Below, piece by piece: positions 48,108 to 58,893 of a stretch of DNA of 64,000 nucleotides. Where the stretch lies: positions 62,001-126,000 of the forward strand of contig NZ_DF238983.1 in NCBI RefSeq assembly GCF_000400995.2. Reading direction: 5' to 3'. This stretch comes from Acidovorax sp. MR-S7. GTDB lineage: Bacteria > Pseudomonadota > Gammaproteobacteria > Burkholderiales > Burkholderiaceae_C. The notes under the pieces were generated by a model that worked only from the letters and a program-made list of their open reading frames with translations, ran no database searches and was not told the DNA's origin. The number at the start of each line of letters is the position of its first letter. The stretch's first letter is position 1. Both the position numbers and the translations under genes were made by a program.

Positions 48108-50837
48108 ATGAACAGAAAAAAGCCTCTTCCCACGGCTGCATCCCTCATTCACACCGTCGCACCCATGCATCGTTGGAAACTCTCTGTCCTGGCCGCAGCG
48201 GCCGCCCTGTCGGCCGGGCTCTATGCCACCGATGCCAGCGCACTGGCCCTGGGACGCGTGAATGTGCAGTCGGCGCTGGGCGAACCCCTGCGCGCCGAAA
48301 TCGAACTTCCCCAGATCACCCCCTCCGAAGCGGACTCCCTGCGCGTCGCGCCCGCCTCGCCCGAGGTGTTCCGCGCGCAAGGCCTTGAGTATTCGCCCGC
48401 CGCGCACAACGTCCAGGTCCAGCTCCACCGCCGTCCCGACGGCTCCATGGTGCTGCGGCTGAGCAGCACCCGGCCCATCAACGATCCTTTCGTCGACCTG
48501 GTCATCGACGCCTCGTGGAGTTCCGGCCACATCGTGCGCAGCTACACGATGCTGTTCGACCCGCCGGCCCTGCGCCGGCCGCAGGCCGCCGTGACCACGC
48601 CGCCCCAGGTCACCGCGCCGCGCGCAGAGGCGGCGCCCGCCCCCGTGGCACCGCGTCCGCCGGCGGCAGCGCCCATCGCCCGCCCGCCCGCACCCGCCCC
48701 GGCACCGACCCCCACGCCCAGGGCGGCCGCCGAGCGCCCCCAGAGAGCGGACGAAGTCACGGTGCGGACCGGCGACACCGCCGGGCGCATCGCCAGTGCC
48801 CACAAGCCGGCCAGCGTGTCGCTGGACCAGATGCTGGTGGCGATGATGCGCGCCAATCCCGATGCCTTCGTGCGGGGCAACGTGAACCGCCTGCGCGCGG
48901 GCGCCGTGCTGCAGATGCCCAGCGAAGCCGATGCGCAGGCCACCCCCGCCGCCGAGGCCCGGCAGATCATCGCCACGCAAAGCCGCGATTTCAACGAATT
49001 CCGCCGCCGCCTGGCGTCCGCCGCTCCCACGGCCGAAGTGGCCGCCGCGCAGCGCACGGCCAGCGGCTCGGTGCAAACACAGGTCGAAGACCGCAAGCCC
49101 ACGGTCGCCAGCCCGGACAAGCTCACCCTGTCCAAGGGCAGCGTCCAGGCCCAGAAGGCCGACGACAAGCTCGCCCGCGACAAGCAGACGGACCAGAACG
49201 CCGCCCGCATGGCGGAGCTGTCCAAGAATATTTCCGAACTGAACCAGATCAGCAGCGGCACCGCCAAGACGGCCGAGCCAGGCGCGGCACCGGCGACGGC
49301 GCCTGCAGCGCAGGCCGGCCCGGGCGTGTCCGTGCCTGCCCCGGCGGGCCTTCCCGCTTCCGCGCCTGGGGCCAGCGCCGAGACGGCGCCTGGGGCCGAA
49401 AGCGCACCGGCGGCACCTGCAGCGCCCGCCTCGGAGCCCGCTGCTGCGGCCCCCGAACCCGCGGCCGAGGCACCTGCGCCAGCCCCCGCGCAGGCCCCCA
49501 AACCCGCTCCGCAGCCCGTGCAGTACGAGGAACCCAGCTTCCTCGACTCCCTGACCGAAGACCCGCTGCTGGCGGGCGGCGCGCTCGCCCTCCTGCTGGC
49601 CCTGCTGGGCTACGGCGGCTACCGCATCGCCCAGCGCCGGCGCAACCAGGGCGCGGTGGACAGCTCCTTCCTGGAAAGCCGCCTGCAGCCCGACTCCTTC
49701 TTCGGCGCCAGCGGCGGCCAGCGCGTGGACACGGCCAACAGCGAACTCACCACCGGTTCTTCCTCCATGACCTACTCGCCCAGCCAGCTGGATGCGGGCG
49801 GCGACGTGGATCCCGTGGCCGAAGCCGATGTCTACCTGGCCTATGGCCGCGACCTGCAGGCCGAGGAAATCCTCAAGGAAGCCGCGCGCCACCATCCCGA
49901 GCGTGTTTCGATCCCCGCCAAGCTCGCGGAGATCTACGCCAAGCGCCAGGACCGCAAGGCCCTGGAAGCCGCGGCCAGCGAGGTGTTCACCCTCTCCAAC
50001 GGCCAGGGTCCGGACTGGGCCCGCGTCTCCGACCTGGGCCGCACCCTGGACCCGGACAACGCGCTGTACCAGCCCGGCGGCCGCCCGGCGGCCGCCACCG
50101 CGGCGCAGGCCGCTGCCGGTGCCGGTGCCGCTGCAGCCACGGCGTTCGCGAGCACATTCGCAGCGTCTGCCCCCCAGCCGCTGGCCGATGAAGCCCCGAA
50201 CTCCATATTGCCGGACCTGGATTTGGACCTGGACCTCGATCTGCACGAAGCGCCCCCCGCACCCGATCCGGCCCCTGCGGGCGCCTTCGCCGCCGCGATG
50301 GCCGATGCCACACTGCATGCGACGCCCCCGACGGCCGACGTTCCTCCAGCCGAGGCGCCCGCGCCTGAACTGGACCTGGGCGACCTCGAACTGCCCGATA
50401 CCCCGTGGGAGCCGCCTGCCACCGCCGCCCAGCCGGAACTCCCGGACGCTGGTGCATCGGGTACGGAGCCCTCCCCGCTCGACTTCCAGCCCTCCGACCT
50501 GTCGCTGATGGACTCGGCCGTCGCCCCGCTGACCAGCCGCGATGCCAAGGCCCCGGCGCCAGAGCCGCTCGAATTCGATCTGGGCGACCTGTCGCTGGAC
50601 CTGGGCGCCCCCAGCGCCAAGGCAGCGTCCGCCGCCCAGCCCGTGCCCCAGCCCACGCCCGCGGCAGCAGCCGATGCACTGCCGGACGATCCGCTGGCCA
50701 CCAAGCTGGCGCTGGCGGAAGAGTTCAACACCATCGGAGACAGCGAAGGCGCCCGCTCCCTGATCGAGGAAGTGATCGCCGAATCGTCCGGCGACCTCAA
50801 GGCCCGCGCCCAGCGCCTGCTGGCCGAACTGGGCTGA
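48108..50837 (+). CDS. fimV: FimV/HubP-family polar assembly protein
   Basis: A protein of about 909 residues that in related bacteria organises the cell pole and type IV pili. It has a signal peptide ([18 protein letters not shown]), an N-terminal FimV domain ([20 protein letters not shown]) and a LysM-like region ([18 protein letters not shown]). An Ala/Pro-rich linker and a transmembrane helix ([20 protein letters not shown]) follow. The cytoplasmic part is acidic, with repeats of DLGDLEL/DLGDLSL type and a C-terminal FimV motif ([20 protein letters not shown]). The signal peptide could also start at the internal ATG 48165. Lies between asd and truA, its usual place. Confidence 0.92.
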   Translation: MNRKKPLPTAASLIHTVAPMHRWKLSVLAAAAALSAGLYATDASALALGRVNVQSALGEPLRAEIELPQITPSEADSLRVAPASPEVFRAQGLEYSPAAHNVQVQLHRRPDGSMVLRLSSTRPINDPFVDLVIDASWSSGHIVRSYTMLFDPPALRRPQAAVTTPPQVTAPRAEAAPAPVAPRPPAAAPIARPPAPAPAPTPTPRAAAERPQRADEVTVRTGDTAGRIASAHKPASVSLDQMLVAMMRANPDAFVRGNVNRLRAGAVLQMPSEADAQATPAAEARQIIATQSRDFNEFRRRLASAAPTAEVAAAQRTASGSVQTQVEDRKPTVASPDKLTLSKGSVQAQKADDKLARDKQTDQNAARMAELSKNISELNQISSGTAKTAEPGAAPATAPAAQAGPGVSVPAPAGLPASAPGASAETAPGAESAPAAPAAPASEPAAAAPEPAAEAPAPAPAQAPKPAPQPVQYEEPSFLDSLTEDPLLAGGALALLLALLGYGGYRIAQRRRNQGAVDSSFLESRLQPDSFFGASGGQRVDTANSELTTGSSSMTYSPSQLDAGGDVDPVAEADVYLAYGRDLQAEEILKEAARHHPERVSIPAKLAEIYAKRQDRKALEAAASEVFTLSNGQGPDWARVSDLGRTLDPDNALYQPGGRPAAATAAQAAAGAGAAAATAFASTFAASAPQPLADEAPNSILPDLDLDLDLDLHEAPPAPDPAPAGAFAAAMADATLHATPPTADVPPAEAPAPELDLGDLELPDTPWEPPATAAQPELPDAGASGTEPSPLDFQPSDLSLMDSAVAPLTSRDAKAPAPEPLEFDLGDLSLDLGAPSAKAASAAQPVPQPTPAAAADALPDDPLATKLALAEEFNTIGDSEGARSLIEEVIAESSGDLKARAQRLLAELG

Positions 50838-50907
50838 TGCGCCGCTGCCTGCCCGCGCGCGGCAGCCGCCGCGCCCGCGCGCCGTGGGCCCGGCCGGAGT
50901 GCGCACG

Positions 50908-51726
50908 ATGAGGGTGGCCCTGGGCGTCAGCTACAACGGCCAGGCCTACAGCGGCTGGCAAAGCCAGCCGGGCGGCAACACCGTGCAAGACCACCTCGAA
51001 GCGGCCCTGGGCCGCTTCGCCACGCATGGCGTATCGACCCTGTGCGCGGGCCGCACGGACGCGGGGGTGCACGGCCTGATGCAGGTGGTGCATTTCGACA
51101 CCGCCTTGCAGCGCGCGCCCTTCTCCTGGGTGCGCGGCACCAACACCTTCCTGCCGCCCGACATCGCCGTGCAGTGGGCCCAGCCCGTGCCCGATGCGTT
51201 CCACGCGCGCGCCAGCGCCGTCGCGCGCCGCTATGCCTACGTGCTGCTGCAATCGCCCGTGCGGCCCAGCGTGGACGCGGGACGCGTGGGCTGGGTGTTC
51301 CATGCGCTCGACGAGCAGGCCATGCGCGCCGCCGTGCAGAACCTGCTGGGCGAGCACGACTTCACGTCCTTCCGCGCCTCGGCCTGCCAGGCCAAGACGC
51401 CGGTGAAGACGCTGCACCGCATCGACATCACGCGCCGCGGCCCGGCCAGCGGCCACGACCTGCACGGCTGCACGCCGTGCTACTGGCGCTTCGAGTTCGA
51501 GGGCAATGCCTTCCTGCACCACATGATCCGCAACATCATGGGCTGCATCGTCGCCATCGGCCAGGGCCTGCAGCCGCCCGACTGGATGCGCACGGTGCTC
51601 CAGGCACGCTCGCGCGACGCGGCCGCCCCCACCTTCTCGCCCGACGGCCTGTATTTCCTGGGGCCGGTGTACGGGCCCGAGTGGGGCCTGCCTACGCGCA
51701 CCGCTGCGTATGATTGGCTGCCATGA
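50908..51726 (+). CDS. truA: tRNA pseudouridine synthase A
   Basis: A 272-residue enzyme that makes pseudouridine at tRNA positions 38-40. It starts [18 protein letters not shown]. The catalytic aspartate is in [12 protein letters not shown], and [12 protein letters not shown] and [19 protein letters not shown] follow. The ATG at 50908 gives the conserved start. Its stop overlaps the trpF ATG by 4 bp. Confidence 0.96.
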   Translation: MRVALGVSYNGQAYSGWQSQPGGNTVQDHLEAALGRFATHGVSTLCAGRTDAGVHGLMQVVHFDTALQRAPFSWVRGTNTFLPPDIAVQWAQPVPDAFHARASAVARRYAYVLLQSPVRPSVDAGRVGWVFHALDEQAMRAAVQNLLGEHDFTSFRASACQAKTPVKTLHRIDITRRGPASGHDLHGCTPCYWRFEFEGNAFLHHMIRNIMGCIVAIGQGLQPPDWMRTVLQARSRDAAAPTFSPDGLYFLGPVYGPEWGLPTRTAAYDWLP

Positions 51727-52451
51727 GCAGCCCCCCTCCCCCAGCCCACGCCTCCCGCACCCGCATCAAGATCTGTGGCCTGACCCGCGAGCAGGACGTG
51801 GACGCCGCCGTCGATGCGGGCGCCGACGCCATCGGCTTCGTGCTCTATCCGAAAAGCCCGCGCGCCGTCACCCCCGCGCGCGCTGCCGCGCTGGCCCGGC
51901 GCCTGCCGCCCTTCGTCACGCCCGTGCTGCTGTTCGTGAACGCACCCGCTACCGAAGTGATAGCTGATTGCGCTTGCGTGGCGGGCGCTACAGCGCAATT
52001 TCATGGTGATGAGTCGCCCGAGGACTGCTGGGCCGCCAGCGACCAGGGGCGCATTCCCTTCCTGCGCGCCGCGCGCATTCCGCTGGGCGAAGGGGCGGCG
52101 CGCTTCGACCTCGTAAAATACGCCCACGATCACTCTCACGCCCGCGCCATCCTGCTCGACGCCCACGTCGAGGGCTATGGCGGCGGCGGCAAGGCATTCA
52201 ATTGGTCACTCCTTCCACCAAGCGTCGACTCTCACCTCGTTTTGTCTGGTGGACTCACGCCTGCAAACGTGACCGATGGCATCTTGCAGGTTCGCCCGCG
52301 TTGCCGGGTGCTGGCGGTTGACGTCAGCTCCGGCGTAGAGGCCGACGGTCCAGATGGCGCTCCCCTCAAGGGCGTCAAGGACGCCGGCAAGATCCAACGC
52401 TTCATCGCCGCCGTGCGCGCGGCGGATGCGGCACCAGCTTCCCTTTCCTAA
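51723..52451 (+). CDS. trpF: phosphoribosylanthranilate isomerase, with an embedded dispersed repeat
   Basis: A 242-residue TIM-barrel enzyme of tryptophan synthesis. The catalytic cysteine lies in [10 protein letters not shown] (C18) and the catalytic aspartate in [27 protein letters not shown] and AVDVSSGVE form the phosphate site. Residues 79-94, between FVN and HGDE, are encoded by sequence matching the chromosomal repeat, with AT-rich and rare codons such as ATA, but the length stays normal and the frame is open. It overlaps truA and abuts trpB (stop directly before ATG). Confidence 0.94.
   Translation: MSSPPPPAHASRTRIKICGLTREQDVDAAVDAGADAIGFVLYPKSPRAVTPARAAALARRLPPFVTPVLLFVNAPATEVIADCACVAGATAQFHGDESPEDCWAASDQGRIPFLRAARIPLGEGAARFDLVKYAHDHSHARAILLDAHVEGYGGGGKAFNWSLLPPSVDSHLVLSGGLTPANVTDGILQVRPRCRVLAVDVSSGVEADGPDGAPLKGVKDAGKIQRFIAAVRAADAAPASLS
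51958..52003. repeat. dispersed palindromic repeat, copy R9, inside trpF
   Basis: TGATAGCTGATTGCGCTTGC and GCGCTACAGCGCAATTTCA align base for base in length with copy R6 (GATAGCTG..GCGCTT..GCGCTAGAGGCCAATTTCA). The right inner arm is mutated, so the palindrome is partly lost. It is read in frame. Confidence 0.75.
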
Positions 52452-53716
<1,265 letters not shown>

Positions 53717-53720
<4 letters not shown>

Positions 53721-54526
53721 GCCGCATTGCAGACACCTTCGCCGAGCTGCAGTCCAAGGGCCGCAAGGCCCTCATCCCCTACGTGACGGCCGGCTTCCCG
53801 TTCGCCGACATCACGCCCGCACTCATGCACGGCATGGTGGAGGCCGGCGCCGACGTGATCGAGCTGGGCGTGCCCTTCTCCGACCCCATGGCCGACGGCC
53901 CCGTCGTCCAGAAGGCCGGCGAGAAGGCGCTGGCTCTGGGCATCGGCATGGCGCAGGTGCTCGACATGGTGCGCAGCTTCCGCCAGCGCAACAGCACCAC
54001 GCCCGTGGTGCTCATGGGCTACGCCAACCCGGTGGAGCGCTACGAGCAGCGCCACGGCCAGGGCGCGTTCGCGCGCGACGCGGCTGCCGCCGGCGTGGAC
54101 GGCCTGCTGGTCGTGGACTATCCGCCCGAGGAATGCGAGCAGTTCGCTGCCGAACTGCGCGCTCAAGGCATCGACCTGATCTTCCTGCTCGCTCCCACCA
54201 GCACGCCCGAGCGCATGCAGCAGGTGGCGCGCGTGGCCAGCGGCTACGTCTACTACGTCTCGCTCAAGGGCGTGACCGGCTCGGGTGCGCTGGACACCAC
54301 CGCCGTCGAGGCCATGCTGCCGCGCATCCGCGAGCACGTGAAGATCCCCGTCGGCGTGGGCTTCGGCATCCGCGACGCCGCCACCGCCCAGGCCATCGGC
54401 CGCGTGGCCGACGCGGTCGTCATCGGCAGCCGCATCATCCAGCTCATCGAGGACCAGCCGCACGAGAAAGTCGTGCCCATCACCGTCGATTTCCTGCGCG
54501 GCATCCGCAAGGCAATGGACGCCTGA
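53717..54526 (+). CDS. trpA: tryptophan synthase alpha chain
   Basis: A 269-residue TIM-barrel enzyme that releases indole for the beta chain. Motifs are [34 protein letters not shown] (catalytic glutamate), [14 protein letters not shown] (catalytic aspartate), [14 protein letters not shown] and [10 protein letters not shown]. Coupled to trpB by a 4-bp overlap. Confidence 0.97.
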
Positions 54527-54545
54527 ATTTCAAGAGGAACACACC

Positions 54546-55418
54546 ATGTCCTGGCTCGAAAAACTCCTGCCCTCCAAGATCCAGCAAACCGACCCCGCCG
54601 AGCGCCGCCAGATGCCCGAGGGCCTGTGGGTCAAGTGCCCGAGCTGCGAGGCCGTGCTCTACAAGACCGACCTGGAGCACAACCAGAACGTCTGCCCCCA
54701 GTGCAGCCACCACCACCGCATCGGTGCGCGCGCGCGGCTCAACCTGTTCCTGGACGGCGAAGGCCGCTACGAAATCGGCCAGGAAGTCCTGCCCGTCGAC
54801 GCCCTCAAGTTCAAGGACAGCCGCAAGTACCCCGAACGCCTGAAGGAGGCGCTGGAGAACACCGGCGAGACCGACGCGCTCGTCGTCATGGGCGGCTCGG
54901 TCAAGAGCATCAACGTGGTCGCCGCCTGCTTCGAGTTCGACTTCATGGGCGGCTCCATGGGCAGCGTGGTCGGCGAGCGCTTCGTGCGCGGCGTGGAAAC
55001 CGCCATCGAGCAGAAGGTGCCCTTCCTGTGCTTCACCGCCACGGGCGGCGCGCGCATGCAGGAAGGCCTGCTGTCCCTGATGCAGATGGCCAAGACCAAT
55101 GCCGCGCTCACGCGCCTGGCCAAGAAGGGCCTGCCCTACATCAGCGTGCTCACCGACCCGACCATGGGCGGCGTCTCCGCAGGCTTCGCCTTCGTGGGCG
55201 ACATCGTCATCGCCGAGCCCAAGGCCCTGATCGGCTTCGCCGGCCCGCGCGTGATCGAATCCACGGTGCGCGTCACCCTGCCCGAGGGCTTCCAGCGCGC
55301 CGAATTCCTGCAGACCAAGGGCGCCGTGGACTTCATCTGCGACCGGCGCGAGCTGCGCGACACCGTGGCCCGCAGCCTGGCCATGCTGCAGCGGCTGCCG
55401 GCGGACGCAGTGGCCTGA
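54546..55418 (+). CDS. accD: acetyl-CoA carboxylase carboxyltransferase beta subunit
   Basis: A 290-residue subunit that with AccA transfers CO2 from biotin to acetyl-CoA. The N-terminal zinc ribbon is [11 protein letters not shown] with CPQCSHHHR. The transferase core has [41 protein letters not shown] and GFAGPRVIE. It follows trpA by 19 bp and a terminator closes the run. folC, which commonly follows accD, is absent. Confidence 0.98.
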   Translation: MSWLEKLLPSKIQQTDPAERRQMPEGLWVKCPSCEAVLYKTDLEHNQNVCPQCSHHHRIGARARLNLFLDGEGRYEIGQEVLPVDALKFKDSRKYPERLKEALENTGETDALVVMGGSVKSINVVAACFEFDFMGGSMGSVVGERFVRGVETAIEQKVPFLCFTATGGARMQEGLLSLMQMAKTNAALTRLAKKGLPYISVLTDPTMGGVSAGFAFVGDIVIAEPKALIGFAGPRVIESTVRVTLPEGFQRAEFLQTKGAVDFICDRRELRDTVARSLAMLQRLPADAVA

Positions 55419-55437
55419 GCGCCAACGCTGCCCCCAT

Positions 55438-55471
55438 CAAAAAGACCGCCCTGCCCGGCGGTCTTTTTTTT
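55438..55471 (+). terminator. rho-independent terminator after accD
   Basis: AAAAAGACCGCC and GGCGGTCTTTTT form a long stem with a six-base loop, followed by a run of T residues. Works for either strand. Confidence 0.92.
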
Positions 55472-55487
55472 GCATCCCGCTCCTCTA

Positions 55488-55532
55488 ATGAGAGCTGCCA
55501 GCGCTTGACTGGCAAGCGCGGGAGGCCAAAAA
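55488..55532. repeat. dispersed palindromic repeat, copy R10 (plus orientation)
   Basis: AGAGCTGCCAGCGCTTGACT then GGCAAGCGCGGGAGGCCAAA. It sits just after the accD terminator, between convergent accD and the FadB-like gene. Confidence 0.8.
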
Positions 55533-55557
55533 CATGCCTACTCCAGCGCTGGCGGCC

Positions 55558-57678
55558 TCACGGGTGAAAGCGCAGCCCCTGCGCCGCACGGTCCCGCAGC
55601 CAGGCCGAGGGGCGGAAGCGCTCGCCGAAGCGGTCGGCCAGCACGTCGCAGCGCTGCACGAAGGCCGCACAGCCCACGGTGTCGATATAGGAGAAGGTGC
55701 CCCCCGTCCACGCCGGAAAGCCGAGGCCCAGCAGCGCGCCCAGGTCGCCGTCGGCTGCCGAGGTCAGCACGCCCTCTTCCAGGCAGCGCGCGGACTCCAT
55801 CGCCTCGATGCACAGCATGCGACCCATGACGGTGTCCAGATCGGGCTGCTCGCCGCTTTGCGGGAACTGCTGCGCCAGCCCCGGCCACAGGTGCTTGCCG
55901 GATTTGGGATAGTCGTAGAAACCGCCGCCGCTCTTGCGGCCCAGGCGCTGGAGCTGGTTCATGCGCTCCACCGCGGGCTGGGCGAGGGTGCGCAGGAATT
56001 TTTCCTCCAGCCCGTCCTTGCGCGCCTGGCCGATGACCAGGGCCTGCAGGTCCAGCGACACCTCGTCGGTCACCGCCAGCGGCGCCGTGGCGAAGCCCGC
56101 CTGCCGCGCGGCGTTTTCGATGAGCGCGGGGTTCACGCCCTCGGCCAGCATCGCCATGCCTTCGTCGATGTAGGCGCAAAAGATGCGGCTGGTATAGAAG
56201 CCCGAGCTGTCGTTAACCAGTATGGGCGTCTTGCCCAGCCGCGCGGCCAGGTCCAGCGTGCGGGCGACGGTGGCCGGGTTGGTGCGCGCGCCCAGGATGA
56301 TCTCCAGCAGCGGCATGCGCGGCACCGGCGAGAAGAAGTGCATGCCGATGACCTGCTCCGGTGCGGCCCATGCGGATGCCAGGCCGCCGATGGGCAGCGT
56401 GGAGGTGTTGCTGGCCCAGACGAAATGCACGGGCCGGTCGGCCAGCACAGGCGCGGCGCGGGCCATCAGGTCGGCCTTGACGGCGCGGTCCTCGAACACC
56501 GCCTCGATGACGAATTCGCAGCCGTGCAGGCGCTGCAGATCGGCCGTGGGCTCGATGCGCTGGGCGATGGCCGCGGCGCGGTCGCCGTGGCCGCGCGCCA
56601 GGGCCGCGGCGATCTTGCCGTGCGCGGCCTGGGCGCGCTCGGCGCTGGTGTCCACCATGACCACGTCGATGCCCGCCGCCGCAGCCACCTGGGCGATGCC
56701 CGCGCCCATCAGGCCCGAGCCCAGCACGCCCAGCTTGCGCACGGGCTGCTCGGGCACATCCGCCGGGCGGCGCACCAGTTGCCGCGCCTGGGCCTGGTGC
56801 AGCCACAGGGAGCGGATCTGGTTGGCCGTGGCCGGCTCGGCCAGCGCCTGGGCGGCGCACTGCGCCTCTACCTTCAGCGCCGCGTCGATGGGCAGTTGCG
56901 TGCCTTCGTAGACGGCCGAGAGCAGGGCCAGCGGCGCGGGCTGGGTATCGCTGGGCTTGCGCAGGCGAGCGATGTTGTCGGTGAAGCTGCGCCCTGCATG
57001 TGCAGCCATCGCGCCCGCACCGCCCGGCAGGCGGTAGCCCTTGGCATCCCACGGTGCCTGGGCCTGCGGGTGGGCCAGCAGCCATGCGCGCGCATCCTGC
57101 AGCGCCTGCGCCAAAGGCTGCACGCCGCTCAAAAGGCCCATTTGCCGGGCAGCGTCCGCCTCCCAGGTATCGCCCGCCAGCAGGCCATTGAGCACGGCGG
57201 GAATGCCCGCGAGGCGCGGCAGGCGCTGCGTGGCGCCCGCGCTCGGGGGAAGGCCGCGCTTGACCAGCGGCAGGCCCAGCCGTGCGCCAGGCACGGCCCA
57301 GCGCGCATGGCAGGCCAACGCGAACTCGAGGCACAAGTCCATGCATGCGCCCTCAATGACGATGGCGATGGGGTTGGGCAGGCGCTCCACCGCGCGCAGC
57401 AGGCCGGAGCGGCGCTGCAGCACTGCGGCGATGGCATGGGCATCGCCCGCGCGGCACAGATCGAGCCACGCCTGCGCGCCCGCTTCGGGCAGCCATGACG
57501 GGCCGCTGGCGTGCAACAGCACGCCCTGCACGTCGGCGCGTTCGGCAGCGGTCTGCAATGCGGCCACCAGCGCTTCGAGCTGCGGCGGGCAGACCGCGCC
57601 GGCCTCGCCGGGTTGAGCGTCCAGGCGGATGAGAGCGATGCCGCCCTCTTGCAGCGTCAGAGGAAATTGATCCGTCAT
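55558..57678 (-). CDS. FadB/FadJ-like multifunctional beta-oxidation protein with altered hydratase site
   Basis: A 706-residue fusion of an N-terminal enoyl-CoA hydratase-like domain (1-190) and two-part 3-hydroxyacyl-CoA dehydrogenase (about 290-690). The dehydrogenase is intact: VLGSGLMGAGIAQVAA (NAD), IEAVFED, NTSTLPI, GMHFFSPVPRMPLLE with the catalytic histidine, and NDSSGFYTSR. In the hydratase half E118 is kept (MDLCLEFALAC), but the second catalytic glutamate, expected in GLPE, is leucine (L138 in LGLPLVKRGLPP). The oxyanion loop is also altered, so hydration may be lost. It lies directly downstream of a thiolase, whose stop is within the gap of a single base. Confidence 0.88.
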   Translation of the reverse strand: MTDQFPLTLQEGGIALIRLDAQPGEAGAVCPPQLEALVAALQTAAERADVQGVLLHASGPSWLPEAGAQAWLDLCRAGDAHAIAAVLQRRSGLLRAVERLPNPIAIVIEGACMDLCLEFALACHARWAVPGARLGLPLVKRGLPPSAGATQRLPRLAGIPAVLNGLLAGDTWEADAARQMGLLSGVQPLAQALQDARAWLLAHPQAQAPWDAKGYRLPGGAGAMAAHAGRSFTDNIARLRKPSDTQPAPLALLSAVYEGTQLPIDAALKVEAQCAAQALAEPATANQIRSLWLHQAQARQLVRRPADVPEQPVRKLGVLGSGLMGAGIAQVAAAAGIDVVMVDTSAERAQAAHGKIAAALARGHGDRAAAIAQRIEPTADLQRLHGCEFVIEAVFEDRAVKADLMARAAPVLADRPVHFVWASNTSTLPIGGLASAWAAPEQVIGMHFFSPVPRMPLLEIILGARTNPATVARTLDLAARLGKTPILVNDSSGFYTSRIFCAYIDEGMAMLAEGVNPALIENAARQAGFATAPLAVTDEVSLDLQALVIGQARKDGLEEKFLRTLAQPAVERMNQLQRLGRKSGGGFYDYPKSGKHLWPGLAQQFPQSGEQPDLDTVMGRMLCIEAMESARCLEEGVLTSAADGDLGALLGLGFPAWTGGTFSYIDTVGCAAFVQRCDVLADRFGERFRPSAWLRDRAAQGLRFHP

Positions 57679-57679
57679 T

Positions 57680-58885
57680 TCAAACTCTTTCGATGATGAG
57701 GGCGGTGGATTGGCCGGCAGCCGCGCACAGCGTGACCAGCCCGGTGTTCAGGTCGCGGCGCTCCAGTTCGTCGAGCAACGTACCGAGCAGCATGGCGCCC
57801 GTGGCGCCCAGCGGGTGGCCCAGGGCGATGGCGCCGCCGTTGGGGTTGATGCGCTGCGGGTCGATGCCGAAGTGGCGCGCGTAGCACATGGGCACGACGG
57901 CGAAGGCCTCGTTGACCTCGAACAGGTCGATGTCCCGGATGGACATGCCCGCGCGCGCCAGCGCCTTGTCGGTCACCGGCATCGGACCGCCCAGGCTGAG
58001 GAGCGGCTCGTCGGCGCAGGTGGCGGCGGCGCGGATGCGCGCGCGGGCACGCAGGCCGCCGCGTTCGCCGAAGCCGCGGCTGCCCAGCAGCACGGCGCAG
58101 GCGCCATCGACGATGCCGCTGGAGTTGCCGCCGGTGTGGATGTGCGCGATGCGGTCCAGTTGCGGGTAGCGGCGCAGCACGATCGCGTCGTAGCCCAGCG
58201 CGCCGGGCTTGTCGAACACGGGCTGCAGCCTGGCGAGGTCGGCCAGCGTGGTGCCGGGGCGGTGGGCTTCGTCGCGCGCCAGCACCACGTTGCCCAGCCG
58301 GTCGCGCACGGGCACGAGCGAGGCATCGAACCAGCCCGCGTCCACCGCCTGCGCGGCGCGGCGCTGGCTTTCGACGGCGTAGGCGTCCACCTCGTCGCGG
58401 GTGATGCCGCCCAGCGCGGCCATCAGGTCGGCGGCCACGCCGTTGGGGATGTAGGGGTAGCGCTTGCCGACGTCCGGGTCGGTATAGACCGCGCCGCCGT
58501 CGCTGCCGATGGCCACGCGCGACATGGACTCCACGCCGCCGCCGATGGCCGCATCCGCCTGGCCCGAGGCGATGAGGCCGAAGCCCATCTTCACCGTGTC
58601 GAGCGCCGAGGTGCAGAAGCGGTTGAGCTGGTAGCCCGAGACGGTGTCGCCGTAGCCCGCCTCCAGCAGCGCCACGCGCGCGATGTCCGCGCCCTGCTCG
58701 CCGATGGGCATGACAACGCCCAGGCCCACGTCGTCGATGGCGCGCGGATCGAAGCCGTTGCGCTCGCGCAGCGCGCGCAGCGTCTGCGACGCCAGCTGCA
58801 CCGGCGTGATGGGGTGCAGCGCGCCGCCGGGGCGGCCCTTGCCGCGCGGCGTACGCACGTGGTCGTAGATGAAAACGTCTTGCAT
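57680..58885 (-). CDS. acetyl-CoA C-acyltransferase (thiolase)
   Basis: A 401-residue thiolase that cleaves 3-ketoacyl-CoA with CoA. The nucleophilic cysteine is C91 in LNRFCTSALDTVKM. The histidine motif is FEVNEAFAVVPM, followed by NPNGGAIALGHPLGATGAM and a C-terminal LCAAAGQSTALI in place of the more usual CxGGGxG. It lies between an acyl-CoA synthetase and the FadB-like gene on the same strand, with almost no spacing to the latter, so the three make one beta-oxidation operon. Confidence 0.93.
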   Translation of the reverse strand: MQDVFIYDHVRTPRGKGRPGGALHPITPVQLASQTLRALRERNGFDPRAIDDVGLGVVMPIGEQGADIARVALLEAGYGDTVSGYQLNRFCTSALDTVKMGFGLIASGQADAAIGGGVESMSRVAIGSDGGAVYTDPDVGKRYPYIPNGVAADLMAALGGITRDEVDAYAVESQRRAAQAVDAGWFDASLVPVRDRLGNVVLARDEAHRPGTTLADLARLQPVFDKPGALGYDAIVLRRYPQLDRIAHIHTGGNSSGIVDGACAVLLGSRGFGERGGLRARARIRAAATCADEPLLSLGGPMPVTDKALARAGMSIRDIDLFEVNEAFAVVPMCYARHFGIDPQRINPNGGAIALGHPLGATGAMLLGTLLDELERRDLNTGLVTLCAAAGQSTALIIERV

Positions 58886-58893
58886 GGATGGGC

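Noticed and set aside
48084-50906. Gly/Arg-rich open frame on the minus strand opposite fimV
   Set aside because: Composition is the reverse image of the Ala/Pro-rich FimV linker; no conserved domain.
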